Source: Stercorarius parasiticus (lineage: Eukaryota; Chordata; Aves; Charadriiformes; Stercorariidae). Taken from it: a stretch of 64,000 bases of DNA. Made by a program: the position numbers and the translations under genes. The notes beneath the pieces are model-generated. The model was not told the origin of the DNA and made no database searches. It saw only the letters and a list, made by a program, of their open reading frames with translations. The DNA lies in assembly GCA_013396915.1 (NCBI GenBank), contig VWZL01001368.1, forward strand, positions 620,001-684,000. Reading direction: 5' to 3'. The stretch's first letter is position 1. Each line of letters opens with the position of its first letter. Positions 13,101 through 25,485 of the stretch are shown in pieces.

Positions 13101-14438
13101 AAGAGAGAAGTCAAAGAGAGGAGCTTCAGGTAATTGCTCTGGGTAGCATGTTGAAGAACTCTTTAACTTAGATAGTAGAAGAAATAATCAAAAAAGGAAA
13201 CTTGTGGTTTTTGGGGTTTTTTTCCCCTTCTTTTTTTCTGACTGGGGAGCCAAAACTTTGGTCGTAGACAGAATGAGACACAGATCTTCTGTCTGTCCCA
13301 GGCTGATCACTCTTCAGTTCTTGAGTATGCATGAACCATTCTTAAAATTAATTCGGGGAGAGCTAGAGATTAGAAAACAGATAATGTAATGGGGAAGACA
13401 AAATAGGGGAAGGAGCAACAAAAAGCAGAGAGAGGACAGAGCTATGGAGGCAAAAAATGGAGTTGGACAGTTAGAGTAGAAAATAATAGAGAGCAGGAGG
13501 AGCAGAGGAGAGCTTGATGTTAAAAGTGATGAAAAGGTAACTGAGACGCTTATCAATGAGATTCAGAAGAAATGCTGCTAGAGCAAGAAGATGGCAGATA
13601 CGAAGGAGTCATCACTTGCAGCTGAGGAAGTTCATATGATCACAAGAACTTTTCATAATGTGCTCGGCCAACTGTGGCTGACTCCATGAATAATGCAGTT
13701 AGGAACAGGGGTGAAATAACCGAGCTAAGGGACAGTGTGGTAGGAGCCAACAGCTGATTTGACAAAAGACAGCAAAGAAAAAGCTGATCTGAATGGATTG
13801 TGTCTGAAAAAAGTCAACTGAACAGACTTGAGCTTCACTGATGGACAGCATGATAAAGAAAAGGAATGCAACTTCAAGATAGATTCTCAACTTCCTCTGC
13901 AATCAAAAGGTCTCATCCAAGAAGAACAGCTTTTAGCAATGAATATCTCTTAAAGATAAAGCTGCAGACAGTAAAAATTATATCCTTTAGGAATATTTTA
14001 AAAGCATATGTATGTATGATCTTATTTGCTTAAAAATAAAAAGATGAAGTTAAAATAAAAGCTTTTGCTGCTTTCTTTTAAAAAAAAAGCCTCCATGTCT
14101 TCTAACCCTTTTCATCGTAATAGAACCACAACACAAATACTGTTCAGACAAAACTATTGTCCTTACAGTGATACCAATGGTGCCAGAAGTGTGAGGTTCA
14201 TAAATTTTACTGTACAGCTGGAAGAGTATGTGCATGTGTTACTGTTCCACTGCACTCATATAACACATTTAGAAAATAATCATTTTAAGGTGATACTGTC
14301 AATTTTTAAATAATGCTAGATATCTTTTTTTTTTTTTCCCATAGTATTGTTTCAGATAACACCTGGCAAACCATAATTGAAAGAGAACAGGGGATTTATT
14401 TCCTACTGCTCCAACAGAGACTGCCTTCAGAAAGCAGG
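10111..14438. other. Unique sequence, no gene seen
   Basis: AT-rich unique DNA with a few low-complexity tracts: poly-T near 11490, a short (CA) run near 12032, mixed T/G homopolymers near 13205-13238, and a purine-rich stretch near 13380-13520 that explains the leucine/serine-rich minus-strand frame there. Poly-T lies at 14326-14337. No exon with a convincing reading frame and splice sites was found. Confidence 0.5.
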
Positions 14439-14625
14439 TTTCACGTGGGCTTTCAGATGAGGTTGTGGAATCTCCATCCTTGGAGGTTTTCAAGACTCGA
14501 CCAGACAAAGCCCCAGGCGACCTGGTCTGAATTCAGCGCTGAGCCTGCTCTGGCCAGATGGATTCTGGGATGCAGAACATCCAATATTGACCATTTCAGG
14601 TCTTCTCTCCTGGCAGTCAATCTTA
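14439..14625 (+). mobile_element. CR1 LINE 3' UTR fragment
   Basis: 'TGAGGTTGTGGAATCTCCAT', 'CCTTGGAGGTTTTCAAGACT', 'CGACCAGACAAAGCCCCAGG' and 'CGACCTGGTCTGAATTC' follow the order of the avian CR1 3' UTR just before its terminal repeat. The final part near 14600 is degraded and no clear octamer tail is left. This is the only plus-strand CR1 in the window. An open frame of 144 codons spans it by chance and is not a gene. Confidence 0.8.
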
Positions 14626-16019
14626 GCAATAGGCCCCTAGTCAAACAGTGTGTTCATGACTCACTTAAGCAAATAGGGATTAAAGAACTTATAAAGGTAA
14701 AAGCAGTATTTGAACAACTTCACACAATTAGGGAGCGAGAAACCTAGTATCTGACACAGGGAAATGGGGTAAAAACTGACAAAAACTAGCAGGAGGGATC
14801 ACAAGTAGGCTTCATCAGTGCTATGTCTTCTATATTGCTCAGTATTGTACTTGTCTTTCACATGAAAAGATTTTAAACATGTTGCTATGTAACTTTTAAT
14901 AACATTCAGTTGTACCTGCAATGTATGAGATCAACCAACTAGGCTTCAAACTAACTTTTTCAATCTCTCATAAGACTCTCCCTGCTTTCTTTAGAGGAAA
15001 ATGTGAAGCATGGCTTAAGGTTTTCCACGGTGTCATGCAAAGATACTAACTTCAATCTCAAAAAATTTATGGTCTGCAGTCCTCTCCTTTTTGCATGGAG
15101 GAAATCAGAGTGGGTGAAGCACCTTGCTACCAACAAACTCTGTGGTTCTGGAGACCTCCTGGATGTCCCTGTCTCATCCTTCATTGTATGGTTTAGGCCT
15201 GTTCTGACAAGCTTGGTTTCAATCAGGCCAGTAAGCAGTGTCTAAAAATCAATACCCATTTAAGAAGCACCTCAAATCAGGCATGCAAAAATCACTTCTG
15301 AAAAACTCACATATTTTAAATATACTTGCAAACCTGAGAAAAAGAGAAAAATGTAAACCATTAAAAAATTATAACTTCAGATTTTATGTCTGCCTATGGA
15401 TTTACATTGCCCCTGCAATAAGCCACAAGCATTAAACTTTCAATTGGAAGCAAATGAGAACAATTCTCAGCCACCTCTTTCATAAAAACCCTTCAATCAT
15501 TTGTAATGTTTTTTGACCAGTAAATAATAGAGCTGCTTCACTGAGCTATTTAAGTCATATTACTTACAGCTGGAGAAAAATGAGGAACAGTCATTTTCTA
15601 GGGAGGCCAAAAAATATGATACAGTCATGCAAACTAAATTAAATTAGGATTTTTTTGCCATTGGCTTGAGAAGATAAAAGATAACCTTTTCAACTTTTAC
15701 TTTGCCTGGCATTGCATTTATATTTTCAAATGAAAGATCTCGAACACGGAACTTCAAGAGTGTTAATAGGTTTCAGTCCTATCGCCAATGTGCTGAGACT
15801 AAATACAGATGGAACTACTGAAATATTGCTGTAGTTGGAATGTCCATGCTGAGTCTTTTAAAACAGCATTCAGTGGCACTTAATTTTTTCTTAATCATGC
15901 GGTGTCAAATCATACACCACTGTGCAAAGGCTTGTTAAACAGACTCCTGAGAAAGCATCTTTGCAGATTTATTTATTTTATTTTAGCAGAGGCTGAGCGG
16001 GGGAGAAGGTAAATCTGCA
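14626..16019. other. Unique sequence, no gene seen
   Basis: AT-rich. Closely spaced GATA-core motifs occur near 15672-15686 ('AGATAAAAGATAACC') and could mark a regulatory element, but nothing further supports this. Confidence 0.45.
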
Positions 16020-16240
16020 GCTTTGACGTTTTCCTGTACAGTCTCACTGCTGTCCTCCGGTGCGCACTAAATACTTTTGCAGTCCCAGTGGCTGCAATAA
16101 TGACAGCACCCAGATGTGTAGGTAGGAGCTGGAGCTCGGAGTAGACAAAAGTCCACTGCTCATGTTGGTACTGCGCAGACGGCTCTTCTCAGAGAGCACT
16201 GGGCGGAGAGATATTTCAGCTACCTGCTCATACAACTATT
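16020..16240 (-). other. CpG-bearing exon-like patch, unassigned
   Basis: This stretch stands out from its AT-rich surroundings by several CpGs ('CCTCCGGTGCGCAC', 'GCGCAGACGGCTC', 'GGGCGGAGAG'). On the minus strand it carries an open frame of 63 codons starting at 16235. It could be an untranslated first exon, a conserved non-coding element or chance. I see no protein domain, and splice sites are not decisive. Confidence 0.2.
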
Positions 16241-18699
16241 ATTGTTTTTCAAATCCTGCATTTTGACCTGACACTTAACATTGGATGAAATCTGATCACT
16301 ACACACACAGCATGTCTCAGCACAGCTTCCCAACAGGCAATGGAGCCTTGTGAATAAACAAACAAACAGGGCTACTCTCCAGTAATAGTCCATTCCTATG
16401 CTGCAATGCTTGCAGAATCACCACCGAGGGGTTCGGGAAGAAGAAGAAAAGTTAAATAAGGGAAGCGTAGTGAATCCGTTGTACTCTGAGCCTTCCACCA
16501 TTTTCCATCACTTTCTCATAAAAAATTGAACATATGAAAGCATTTTCAGAGTACGTACTTATTTTGAGTTATTGCTATTGTTTTTAATCTAGACAGAGGC
16601 TCAGCTGAACCAGTAACTGTACAAACAATTAGAAGAAAACAACCCTTAATTTGAAGAGTTTACAGACTGAACTTACACTACTGAGCTGCATAATAGTAGA
16701 CAGCCTCAAAAATACAGCAAAAGATATCAAAATACATTTACTGAAATGAAAAGTGGAATAAATAGATAGAAAACGGTCAGGTTTTCAGCATAAACCAAGG
16801 TCTATGCTAAACTATGAGACAGAACCTGCTCTTTGCATCTCACACTATTCCCAGATAGAGAGCTTTGTGGGAAAGACTTACGGGACATATCAGCAAATTA
16901 TCCAAGAGGTAACAGACATCTAGCCTTTCTCTCCTGCACTTCTAACTTCACTAACGGAAGCAACTCAGGAGTTTCTCAGAAGCCTACTCTTCGATGAGTA
17001 ACTAAAATATTCATAATAAATTTGACAAAGAGCTGTGCCCATTTGCTGTATGCTGCTAGTATTGTCTCAATGGTGCTTTATGCTCTTTATCTATTTTTTT
17101 TCCCCTGTATTACACTTAAGACTACAAACTCCATGGGGAAGGGTCTACTTTTTTTTAATTATATTTTATTTATGCTTAGGAAACAGCACATACGGGGACC
17201 TGATCTCTAAACATATATATTATAAAGAATATATGAAGAACTTCACTACCACAACTAATTTGTCCTATATAGAATTCAGTCTTCTAAGTTAACTTCCTCA
17301 CCAATTTCATGTCAATAAACTACATTTTTTAATTAGAAATGTTTCATATAACTGTATTTAAAAACAGCCAAAAGCTCTGACAGGTCTAAGTAATGAGAAA
17401 AAAAAACCCAAACCACGGAAGATACTTATTGCATTGTACAAAACAGCTGACACATTACAAGAAACATCCATCTTGTACTAACAATAGATAATCAGTTTTA
17501 GATCCTCTCTTCTGGGCCTTCTACCTCTTAGGAATTCATAGCAAATTAAAAGTGTAAATTCATTAAACATCTGTATGTCTGAGGACATTAAAGAAGTAAT
17601 GTTTTCCCCGCAGTATCTTACACTAAAAATTAAGGTGTTTTTCCAAGAGCATGAGAAGCCAAAAGGAAAAATTACGGTCCCCTCATTTAAACAAGAGACC
17701 ATCTTTCTCTGATCAGGCAATCCAAATGTATGCAAGAAACTACTCCGTAAGAGTTCCAGTGAGTCTCAGTAATTCTGACCTCTGTGTATGAACAATGTAT
17801 ATAACTTAGTTAATAATACACATTGTATATGCAACCTCAATTAATTGTTTGCCTAGTAAGAATTTGGAGTATCAGGGAAAAATAATATCTCTCAGCTGTG
17901 GCGCTGGCTGTGGTTTTAGTTTGTTTTGCTTTTCCATTAGGAATCTGGTATTTGTGGCTGACATTTTTATTGCATTAATGGCAGGAAACAATATGAAAAG
18001 AATGCAGACAGAAGTGGAAAGCATTAACAGAAACATTTAGACCCATTGCAGGGACATTCTAATTATGATGGTGAGTAATAGACATGTAGCGGAAAAGGCC
18101 AGGTTCAATAAATGTTCATGGAATGAGCTTCACACTTTAAATTCGAGTTTCAAGTCTAAAAAGCTGAAGAACTGCAAAATGTTAATGAATGTTCTTTGTA
18201 GCCTTGTACTGGATATGGGCCCCTTCAGTTCTGCAAAATACAAAGTACAGCAACATGAGACAGCAAAAAAATTAAAGCCATAATCTAAGTTATATCATCA
18301 CGCAGCTTTATTGAAAAAGTCTGGTTATTAAAAAATACCTAGGGCTAAATCTCCAATTTAAGGTGCCGTTGGTTGTTTTAAGTTGTTTGTCTTTGCAAAC
18401 ACAGCTTGAGTTTCTGGCATTTGCAGTTAAAGGCTGAGGCATGATGAAAATTTGGGGTCAATGTGTCATGCTCAATTTGTTATTATAGTAAGAAGCACAG
18501 TATATTCTGTACTAATTGCATTTACTCATTGCTATATTTACTTGCATTAAAAAGCAACAACAATAACAACATCACTGTTCAGTTTTGCTTGAAGATGCAA
18601 CAGATTTTGCCATTTGCTAGGAAACTGAACACGTCAAAAAAACTTATCACAGAATTTATGTACAATTGGAGATATATCTAGCTTTGTCTTATTAAATGA
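16241..18699. other. Unique sequence, no gene seen
   Basis: AT-rich, with overlapping short frames only (for example 17022-17292, which is rich in Leu/Phe because of T-rich sequence). No repeat was recognised. Confidence 0.5.
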
Positions 18700-18770
18700 G
18701 GACCAGATCTAACCACCAGTGAAGTTAACAGAAGACTTCCCCTTACACTTCAGCAGGCATTCGATTAAAG
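18700..18770. repeat. Palindromic amniote MITE relic
   Basis: 'GGACCAGATCTAACCACCAG', then 'TGAAGTTAACAGAAGACTTC', then 'CCTTACACTTCAGCAGG' resembles the 'gaccagatcc...tgaagtcaatgg...ttgacttcag' hairpin repeats scattered through reptile and bird genomes. The arms are diverged. The family is recognised by pattern only. Confidence 0.4.
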
Positions 18771-19040
18771 CATTGTTTTTTGGTGAGTCACAATTCGCTA
18801 CAGCTGTCATTTTATCAGTGTTGCAGTCCTTATTTGAGAGTTTCAATACATGCTTTCTTTTTATTTGGAGCTTTGGAAGTTTTCTTGTGGGCTAGGAAGG
18901 ACGGCTTTTTCAGGAACTGAGGTATTTAAAAATTCTTTTTGGAAGACAACTAAATGCGAAAAGTATCGATCAAAATATAAAGATCTCCACATTTCAGCTG
19001 CAAAGGATAGGAGCTAAACTCTGTACAGCGACTGCAGCTG

Positions 19041-19163
19041 GGTCCTACAAATATTTCTATATGCGAGTAACTGTACACATTGTCCAGTTCCATAGGTTCA
19101 ACAGGACTACTCACTTCAGTAGTCACTGACGTGCATGGGTGTTTGCAGGATCAAAGCCTCACT
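19041..19163. repeat. Hairpin MITE relic (non-autonomous DNA transposon)
   Basis: The left arm 'GGTCCTACAAATATTTC' pairs with the right arm 'GGGTGTTTGCAGGATC'. Inside, 'GCGAGTAACTGTACACA' and 'AGGACTACTCACTTCAGTAG' and 'CACTGACGTGCATGG' match the internal order of a common amniote palindromic repeat ('tcctgcaaa...gtgagtaac...actactca...cgtgc...tttgcaggatc'). It is a clear but decayed copy. Having no coding sequence, it would have depended on transposase in trans. Confidence 0.6.
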
Positions 19164-20789
19164 AGGAAGCAGAAAGAAAACATCTCCTTGGAGGGAGCTA
19201 CCAAACAGAAAATACATGAGGGGTAAGGAACAAAGAGATATTTCAAGATGAGGTACTGCACTGAGAATAGATGAGTCATGGAAAAGATGCTAAGTGATTC
19301 ATTAATACCAGAAGCTTAGCCAATAAATAATGCCCAAGTATGAAACTAATGACCGTACTTTTACAATACTACCAAACTATTTGCTTTTGTAAACTTAACA
19401 TAGGAATAATTTTCTCCCATTTTTAAAATTTATTATGCAATTAGTTGTCACTTTAATAAACTGTATGCGCGGCTGTGATAACGGTTGCTCAAAATACTGA
19501 GGACTTTACAGTTTTTGTTTTAAAAAAGAAAAACACTAGGAACTTCAAGTCCTGCCAATTTTTCCTCCCTGCCAAGTCCTATTAGCATAAATGAACGGTT
19601 TATTTTAAGAAATGCCTGATAAATTACTCTACACAATCAGTAATGAGGGTACTGTCAGCAAAGGAGAATCATTTCCAAAATTTCCTTGGCACAAATGAGT
19701 GGTTGACTAGCTCACAATCATGTTACATGGCCTGAGGCCCTGTTTTATTCCATAAATCTGCCTGACCTCTTCAGAGTGAAAATTAGTGATTTTATAGAAA
19801 AGGTAGCTGGGCAAACCTGTTTTGTTTGTGCACTTTCTCCTTTTTTAAAAAATCACCACATTCAAAATATCTGTAGGACTATTCCTATAGCTTCATCTTT
19901 TTGGCAGACTGAAGCTGCATCTTAAAATTATTGTCATAGGTTGTACATTAAAATTACATATCTTTTTCCTATCACAAATTACAAGAAACAAAAAACATAA
20001 AGCCAAGAAGGATACACTGTCTTAAGAAAAAAAGAGAGGCCATGAGTCTCCACCCTGCTTCGCTTAGTCTCTTAACATGAGTGCGTTATCTAACAAATCA
20101 ATTCTCTTTCCTTTTTAGAATATAGTTTCAAAAGGAGAGAGGAATCCCTTGGCATGGATTATTGTGTCAATTAGCAACTGAAGCCAATAATCATTCATCA
20201 TCTCTTCTAAACATTCCCTGCTAAAAGTCCCTAAATACTCATCATTGCTATGGAATTCATTACATTAAAGCAGGGGGGAAACCTTTCAAAGAAATCATTA
20301 AAGATTATAAGATTTTTTTAAAAAGGCCTAAGAAATCATTTATGCTCCCCTCTCCCACCACTGCAAATTATTTCCAATTGTCATTCTTTTTTTTTTTTTA
20401 AAACTCTATTGTTAATGCTTTGTCCAGCCTACTTTTACAAGTCCCAAATGATATTTTTCCAACACTCCCTTGAAGACCACTTGACTGGTTAAAAAGTTTT
20501 TTATTCAAAATTTTCAGAATATTTCTAATAGGGTCAGTTTACTCTAAGTTAGAATACTAGATCAGAACCTTCTGTGTCCCCTAGCGGGATAAAAAAATTT
20601 CTAATATAATTTAATCTGCACATACCTTGTGTATCATGTGCCAAGTTCTTCATGTCTAACCATACATTAAATACGTGGTTAAACATTCATATCCAAATAC
20701 ATTGTCTAACACAATACAAGTACGCAGGCAGGCTATATAAAGTGCAGATGAAGAGAAAAGATCCCACGAGTCTCGTGAAGTTTCACAGT
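19164..20789. other. Unique sequence, no gene seen
   Basis: AT-rich. Poly-T lies at about 20388-20399. No gene or repeat is supported. Confidence 0.5.
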
Positions 20790-21010
20790 AAAAGGTGTAT
20801 GCACCAACTGCCTCCCCAAGGGGTCTGTTGCGAATCCCGCTCTGCTTGTCAATGCACAGCTGTGGTACTGTCAGGGAGATGTCGCACTACCGGCCTTTCC
20901 ACGACACAGCGAGGGGCCTGGGGAGCCGAGCAGATCGCCCTGAGCTGCAGGAGAGCACTGTGCAGACCTCTGGAGCTGAACCGACACACTGACGGACAGA
21001 CCCAGAACAC
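20790..21010 (+). other. CpG-rich patch, unassigned
   Basis: About a dozen CpGs occur in 220 bases ('TGTCGCACTACCGGCC', 'CCACGACACAGCGAGG', 'GAGCCGAGCAGATCGCC'), in contrast with the surrounding AT-rich DNA. An open frame of 130 codons (20652-21044, plus) covers it but has no domain I recognise, and another frame is open on the opposite strand. It may be an unmethylated regulatory patch or an unclassified repeat. Confidence 0.2.
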
Positions 21011-24000
21011 AAGTTTTCTATGCCACATCCAAAGGAATCCATAACTACTAAATCCAGGGTGGAAGCAGAGGCCAACACAAAGTACAGTGGACTAGCAGTC
21101 ATGGCACTTCAAGGCTTTTGTTCAACAAAGTGGTTTGACCCTGAGATGACTGTGAGTGATGAAACCGCTCTCTAGCAAGGTTTGCAAGGATGGTTCCCCT
21201 TTTCTGGGAAAGGGATTTTAGCCATGGTAAACTTAGCCCAATAAACGTATGCGAGTTAAAAGGTAGCCTGACTTTTCAGAAAAGCCGATCTATGCGTAAG
21301 CATAACTGTGTGAAACAAAAAGAAAAGCCATATTCAGAGACCCTAAAATCTCTCAAGCTTTCTTGCTTTTACATATTAAGTTGATTCCAGACAGCTGCCT
21401 AATGAAATGCTTGTTTCTCCAGAATGGAGTTTTGAACATGACACTTTACTTAATCCGCATGAAACACATACTACATTTTTCTGCCAGAAAGAGCACTGAG
21501 GACCAACAAAGCAAACCTGCCAGGTCAGACACCTTCATGGAAGAAAGCTGCATCTCGTCTCTTGGGCCCAGGAGTCGACACCAGAAGGCAAAAACATTTT
21601 TCACTTTTCGGGGTTTATCCTGATGTCGCAAAGGGTACAGGGTGAAAGCAGATACAAATTTGAAGTGCCTCTAAGGATAAGTTTTTATTTTCTCTATTTT
21701 TATATGAGATTTGTTTGAATAGCTTACGGGTACATAGCACAGGAATGGGGGTAACAACTACACCACAGCAGCGTTGCGTCCTCCCGCAGCTACAGCTGTA
21801 CTGTACCAGTTCTGACCACGGAACACCTTCAAAACAGCCTGCAGAACAGTTCTGCTGAAACTCAGTGAACGTGAACCAAGAGTATAAGTTAACGTTGCCT
21901 TTGCCATAGCCATATGAATTTTTACTTTACTTTGCCTTCAAGCAAACTATGACAACTTTCGAAAGAAATGAGATTTTGAGCTTCTGTTAGCAACAAAATT
22001 ACACTAACTTCTTTATTTTGCTTCCCTTGGTATTGCTTATTACTTTGATTTTTATTTTGTATGGGTACTATCTTCAGAATTCCCTTTGTTACTAACCTGA
22101 GCCTTTAGTTTTTGCTATTGCTGCAAGCAGATTTTTATGATTGGGCCACACCTGTTTCTTTACACAGTGCTATCAAATCATTGACCTTTTTTCACTGATT
22201 TTACTAATTCATTGCACTCTCTACTGTTTCCTTTTTGCACTGCAGACTTGGTTTAGTTGTGTCAAGGTAAAAATTAGAAAGGGAGATGATAGAGGGAAGG
22301 TGAAGAGATACTGGAATGTGTTAGTTGAACATGCCAAATAAGGACTACTCACCTGTAGCGTTCTTGTTAACAAGCTCTTCATTGCCAACTTGACTCTCTT
22401 GTTGCTCTTTGAGCACCCAGGCTAAAGTGACCTATCCTGTGCTAAACTGTTTGAAATCTACTGCCAGGTATGTATAATTTTCAGTCAGACTCTGGTATTC
22501 CAGACCTTGCAAAATATGCTTTTAGATATGCCTTAACTCCTGTCACAGTCTTTGCTCTTATGTCCTCCAGCAAGCCTTACAGCAGCAGCAGCAGTGAGCT
22601 TGTCTCACCATTGGAACAGGTTTTATTCTTTTTTTTTGCTTAGCATTTTTACCAGGGCCAATATTTCATGAAGCTGTGTTCAGCCTCCTGCTGTCAGTCT
22701 GAAGTCTGGGCGCCTCAGACTGCTACTTCTTTGCTCCCGCTTGGGCATACACGCTTGGTTGACAAACTGCCTGCCTCATTTCACGCAGACCTTTATCAGA
22801 GGGTCTGAAGTGCATTTCAGGCTCGCTCTAACACCCTCTACGCCTTCCAGGATTGCTGCTCAGTCCCCTTCAAACAAAATCCTATTTTGCATGTACTGCT
22901 CATCCCTGACAGAGTAAAACAGAGTAACTTCCCGTGGCAACTGCTCCGTCAGACTGCCACGGTTGGTACTGAAGCTGATTTACTGCCTGCACTTCAGAGG
23001 ACTGCCTGAAGCCTACCACTGGAGATACAGTTTTTGTTCCATAAAATCATGCCTATTGTATTCTGGAAGAGACTTAACCCGTTCAGTGTGTCTGCCACAG
23101 GCAGGGATTTTCTTGGGAAGTACCTTATTTTCATATCATAGTGATAAAGTTTTAAGAAGAAGCAAACCTGAGTACAAACCCACAGTTTTGTCCAGGCTCC
23201 TTCTAGCAGATTATGGGCAAAAAAGATAGTTGACAGCAGTGCTAGCTAGTGCTGAAAGGTGAACCAAGGGAACTGCATTTCAGAAGGCATGGCTTTATGT
23301 TTCCTTTTTATTTCCTGTCTTTAAGTAACGTTCTGGGCTGCTTGGTTTGCATTAGCACTGCTCCTAACCTCCTTTGGAACAAAATAACGTTGCTTTAGCT
23401 ACCCTACAGAGTTATAGGAGCAGTCCCTGCCTTCTGATTTTCCTCACTGTTTCAAAGACCTCTGATAATTCTAGAAAAAAAAATCGCTATCACTAAAAAT
23501 GATTGGACTCCTTTCATTTTGAGTGCTTTCCTAATTGTGCTGACTTTTCCAGGGTTTTGCTGCCATCTCCCTAGACGTCAACTAGAACAACACAGTTTTT
23601 CACAAGTTCTGCATGTCTACGTTCAATCTCATATTTTGCTTATTACATAGTGACTTTGGCTGTCTCTTTTGTCAGATCATTAATTCTTAATAGCTCTGTC
23701 ACCAGCTTCAAGCCACAAGTCTGGGAATCCTTCCCAGCTTCAATTTACATTTGAACACCTTAGATGTTGGGCCCAGGTTAAAAGCATTTACACCAGGTAA
23801 TTATCATCTAAAAGGTGTATTTGGTGTAGTCACATGGCTCATGGACTCATTTACCACAACAGTGGTGAAACTCAGTCTTAGCCTCACAATCTGTGATGTT
23901 AAACAGATGATAGATTATACAGTCTGTTGTCTTAGTGGTGATAAGCAGCAACTTCTTTACAATGATATATTTAGCGGTTTGGCTAAATGAAGATCCTCAG

Positions 24001-24799
24001 TTTACTCCAAATTTTCCTCAGCATTAATTAGACATCTGAGTCATTCTCTGAAACTTTCAGTGGTTATAACGATGTCATTTCTTAGCAGAGTTATCAACTT
24101 TTTGTCGTTACTCTGCCATTATGAACAAAAGTGAATTTTAGTCATCTCGCCATACAGGGGCTTATTTCTGACTTCCACTTGATTTGTGTGTGTCTGGTTC
24201 CTTGAAATATGATCTTACTTTTTCTGAAAATGCTTGAGAAAGCACACAGTGACCACTCTCTCTCCTCTGTCATGCTCAGGAAATGACAATCTTGCACATG
24301 TTAACATCTCTTGATTTTCAGGATTCTTCTCTACGGGCTGCATTTGCTCTTTAACTTCAAATAGCTGTATCACGAATACCTGACTAATCCTCCAGATTAA
24401 AGTTGCCACTAACTAGTTTAGGATTAGGCTGCTGATGCCTTCACCATCCAACTGGAGTCAACTGAAATAGAACAGTTCCAAAAATAAAGAGAATAGCTGG
24501 CATCCTTCTTCTGCATCCTTCTGTGCAATTAATTTTTCTGGACCTATGCAAGGCAGCCAGAAGAAATCTTTCTTTTAACTGTAATCTCTGTGTTCTCCAT
24601 CTCTATTACCACTTTTTATATTTCCTGAGCTGCAACACACTGGACAGAAAGTCTTGCTATGCTCTCTGCTTTTTATGTGTTTCTCCAGGAGCCAGAGAGT
24701 TTTCTTTCTGTCTTCTGAATTGTTTCTCTCAGTACATACCCTGCATCATGACGCCTGCCATCCCTGGTCAGTCTGTCTCTGTCCTGCTTCCTAATTTCC
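21011..24799. other. Unique sequence downstream (minus sense) of the Gag relic
   Basis: No gene is seen. If the Gag relic at 24800-25080 was part of a full element, its zinc-knuckle, protease, reverse transcriptase and integrase would lie here on the minus strand. I translated parts of it by eye and found no convincing motif, only a Cys-rich stretch near 24640 that might be a wrecked zinc knuckle. A short (CAG) run lies near 22578-22590 and poly-T near 22630. Confidence 0.4.
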
Positions 24800-25080
24800 T
24801 TTAGTTTGACCCTATGAACTTGTTCTGCACTAATAACACTGTTTTGATCCTTTTGCTAAAGAGTTCAGCTGCCCTTGCCATTTGAAGAAATTTCTCCGTT
24901 TCTTTCAACAGCTTCTCCTGTATGCTGGAATCATTTGCCCCATATATGTTTCTGTCTCTCATTAAACAATCTTTTATATCTCCAAAAGTACATGTGGATG
25001 CCAGAGTATGTGACTGTAAGGCAGGCATCTATTCCCCCTTCTGTTTCTTGGGCTCAGATAAAAACACAGTCACATTCCTT
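24800..25080 (-). pseudogene. Ty3/Gypsy-type Gag fragment, broken
   Basis: The minus strand encodes, from about 25080 to 24840, a segment with the signature of Gag proteins of Ty3/Gypsy LTR retrotransposons. A '..NVT..' and 'KKQKGE' stretch is followed by 'TCTFGDIKDCLMRDR', then 'NDSSIQEKLLKE', then 'ARAAELFSKRIKTV'. In this family the motif order is aromatic-Gly-Asp/Glu...Asp-x-Leu-Ile/Met-Arg-Asp-Arg, Arg/Glu-Arg/Lys-Leu-Leu, then RAAE. An in-frame TAG at 25029-25031 interrupts it; the 75-codon frame after it runs from 25028 to a stop at 24801. Full Gags of this type are several hundred residues, so this is a fragment. No flanking LTR was recognised. It could instead be a relic of a domesticated Gag gene. 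The family call is from motif memory and unsearched. Confidence 0.6.
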
Positions 25081-25485
25081 CTAGGGTCACAGTATACCAA
25101 ATACTTTTATCAGCTGCCACAGTGTTTTAGGTATAATTAGTACCAACAATGTCTCATTCACTTCTCTTTTTCACCAAAAGCAATAGTAGAAATGTTTTAT
25201 CATACTTTTCTTGTCTTTACTCTCTCCAGTCAATGCTTTATTCAGTATATATTAGTACTGCTATGCTTGAATAAGGATTTTTTGTATGGAAATTCAGCTT
25301 TCTTAGTGAAGTTACTGTCTCACAGCTGTTCATCGCCTCATGGCTACTTGTTTTCTTCCTTTAAAGCTCTTGGTTTATTTGTCTTGCAGTAATGCTTTAT
25401 TCTTGCTGTAAGTCTCACCTAACTGACTGTTGTATCACACTGTTCTTTACTGCATAAGGGGTAATAAAATGAGAGTGCCCCACAT

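Noticed and set aside
13314..13556. Minus-strand Leu/Ser-rich 80-codon frame resembling a membrane peptide
   Set aside because: It comes from a purine-rich low-complexity stretch on the plus strand.
14313..14747. Plus-strand frame of 144 codons
   Set aside because: It reads through a poly-T tract and a CR1 3' UTR fragment, which is non-coding.
22400..24799. Possible Gypsy pol downstream of the Gag relic
   Set aside because: Translating parts of the minus strand by eye gave no DTG/DSG protease, YxDD reverse transcriptase or integrase zinc motif that I could trust. A Cys-rich stretch near 24640 is too damaged to call a zinc knuckle.
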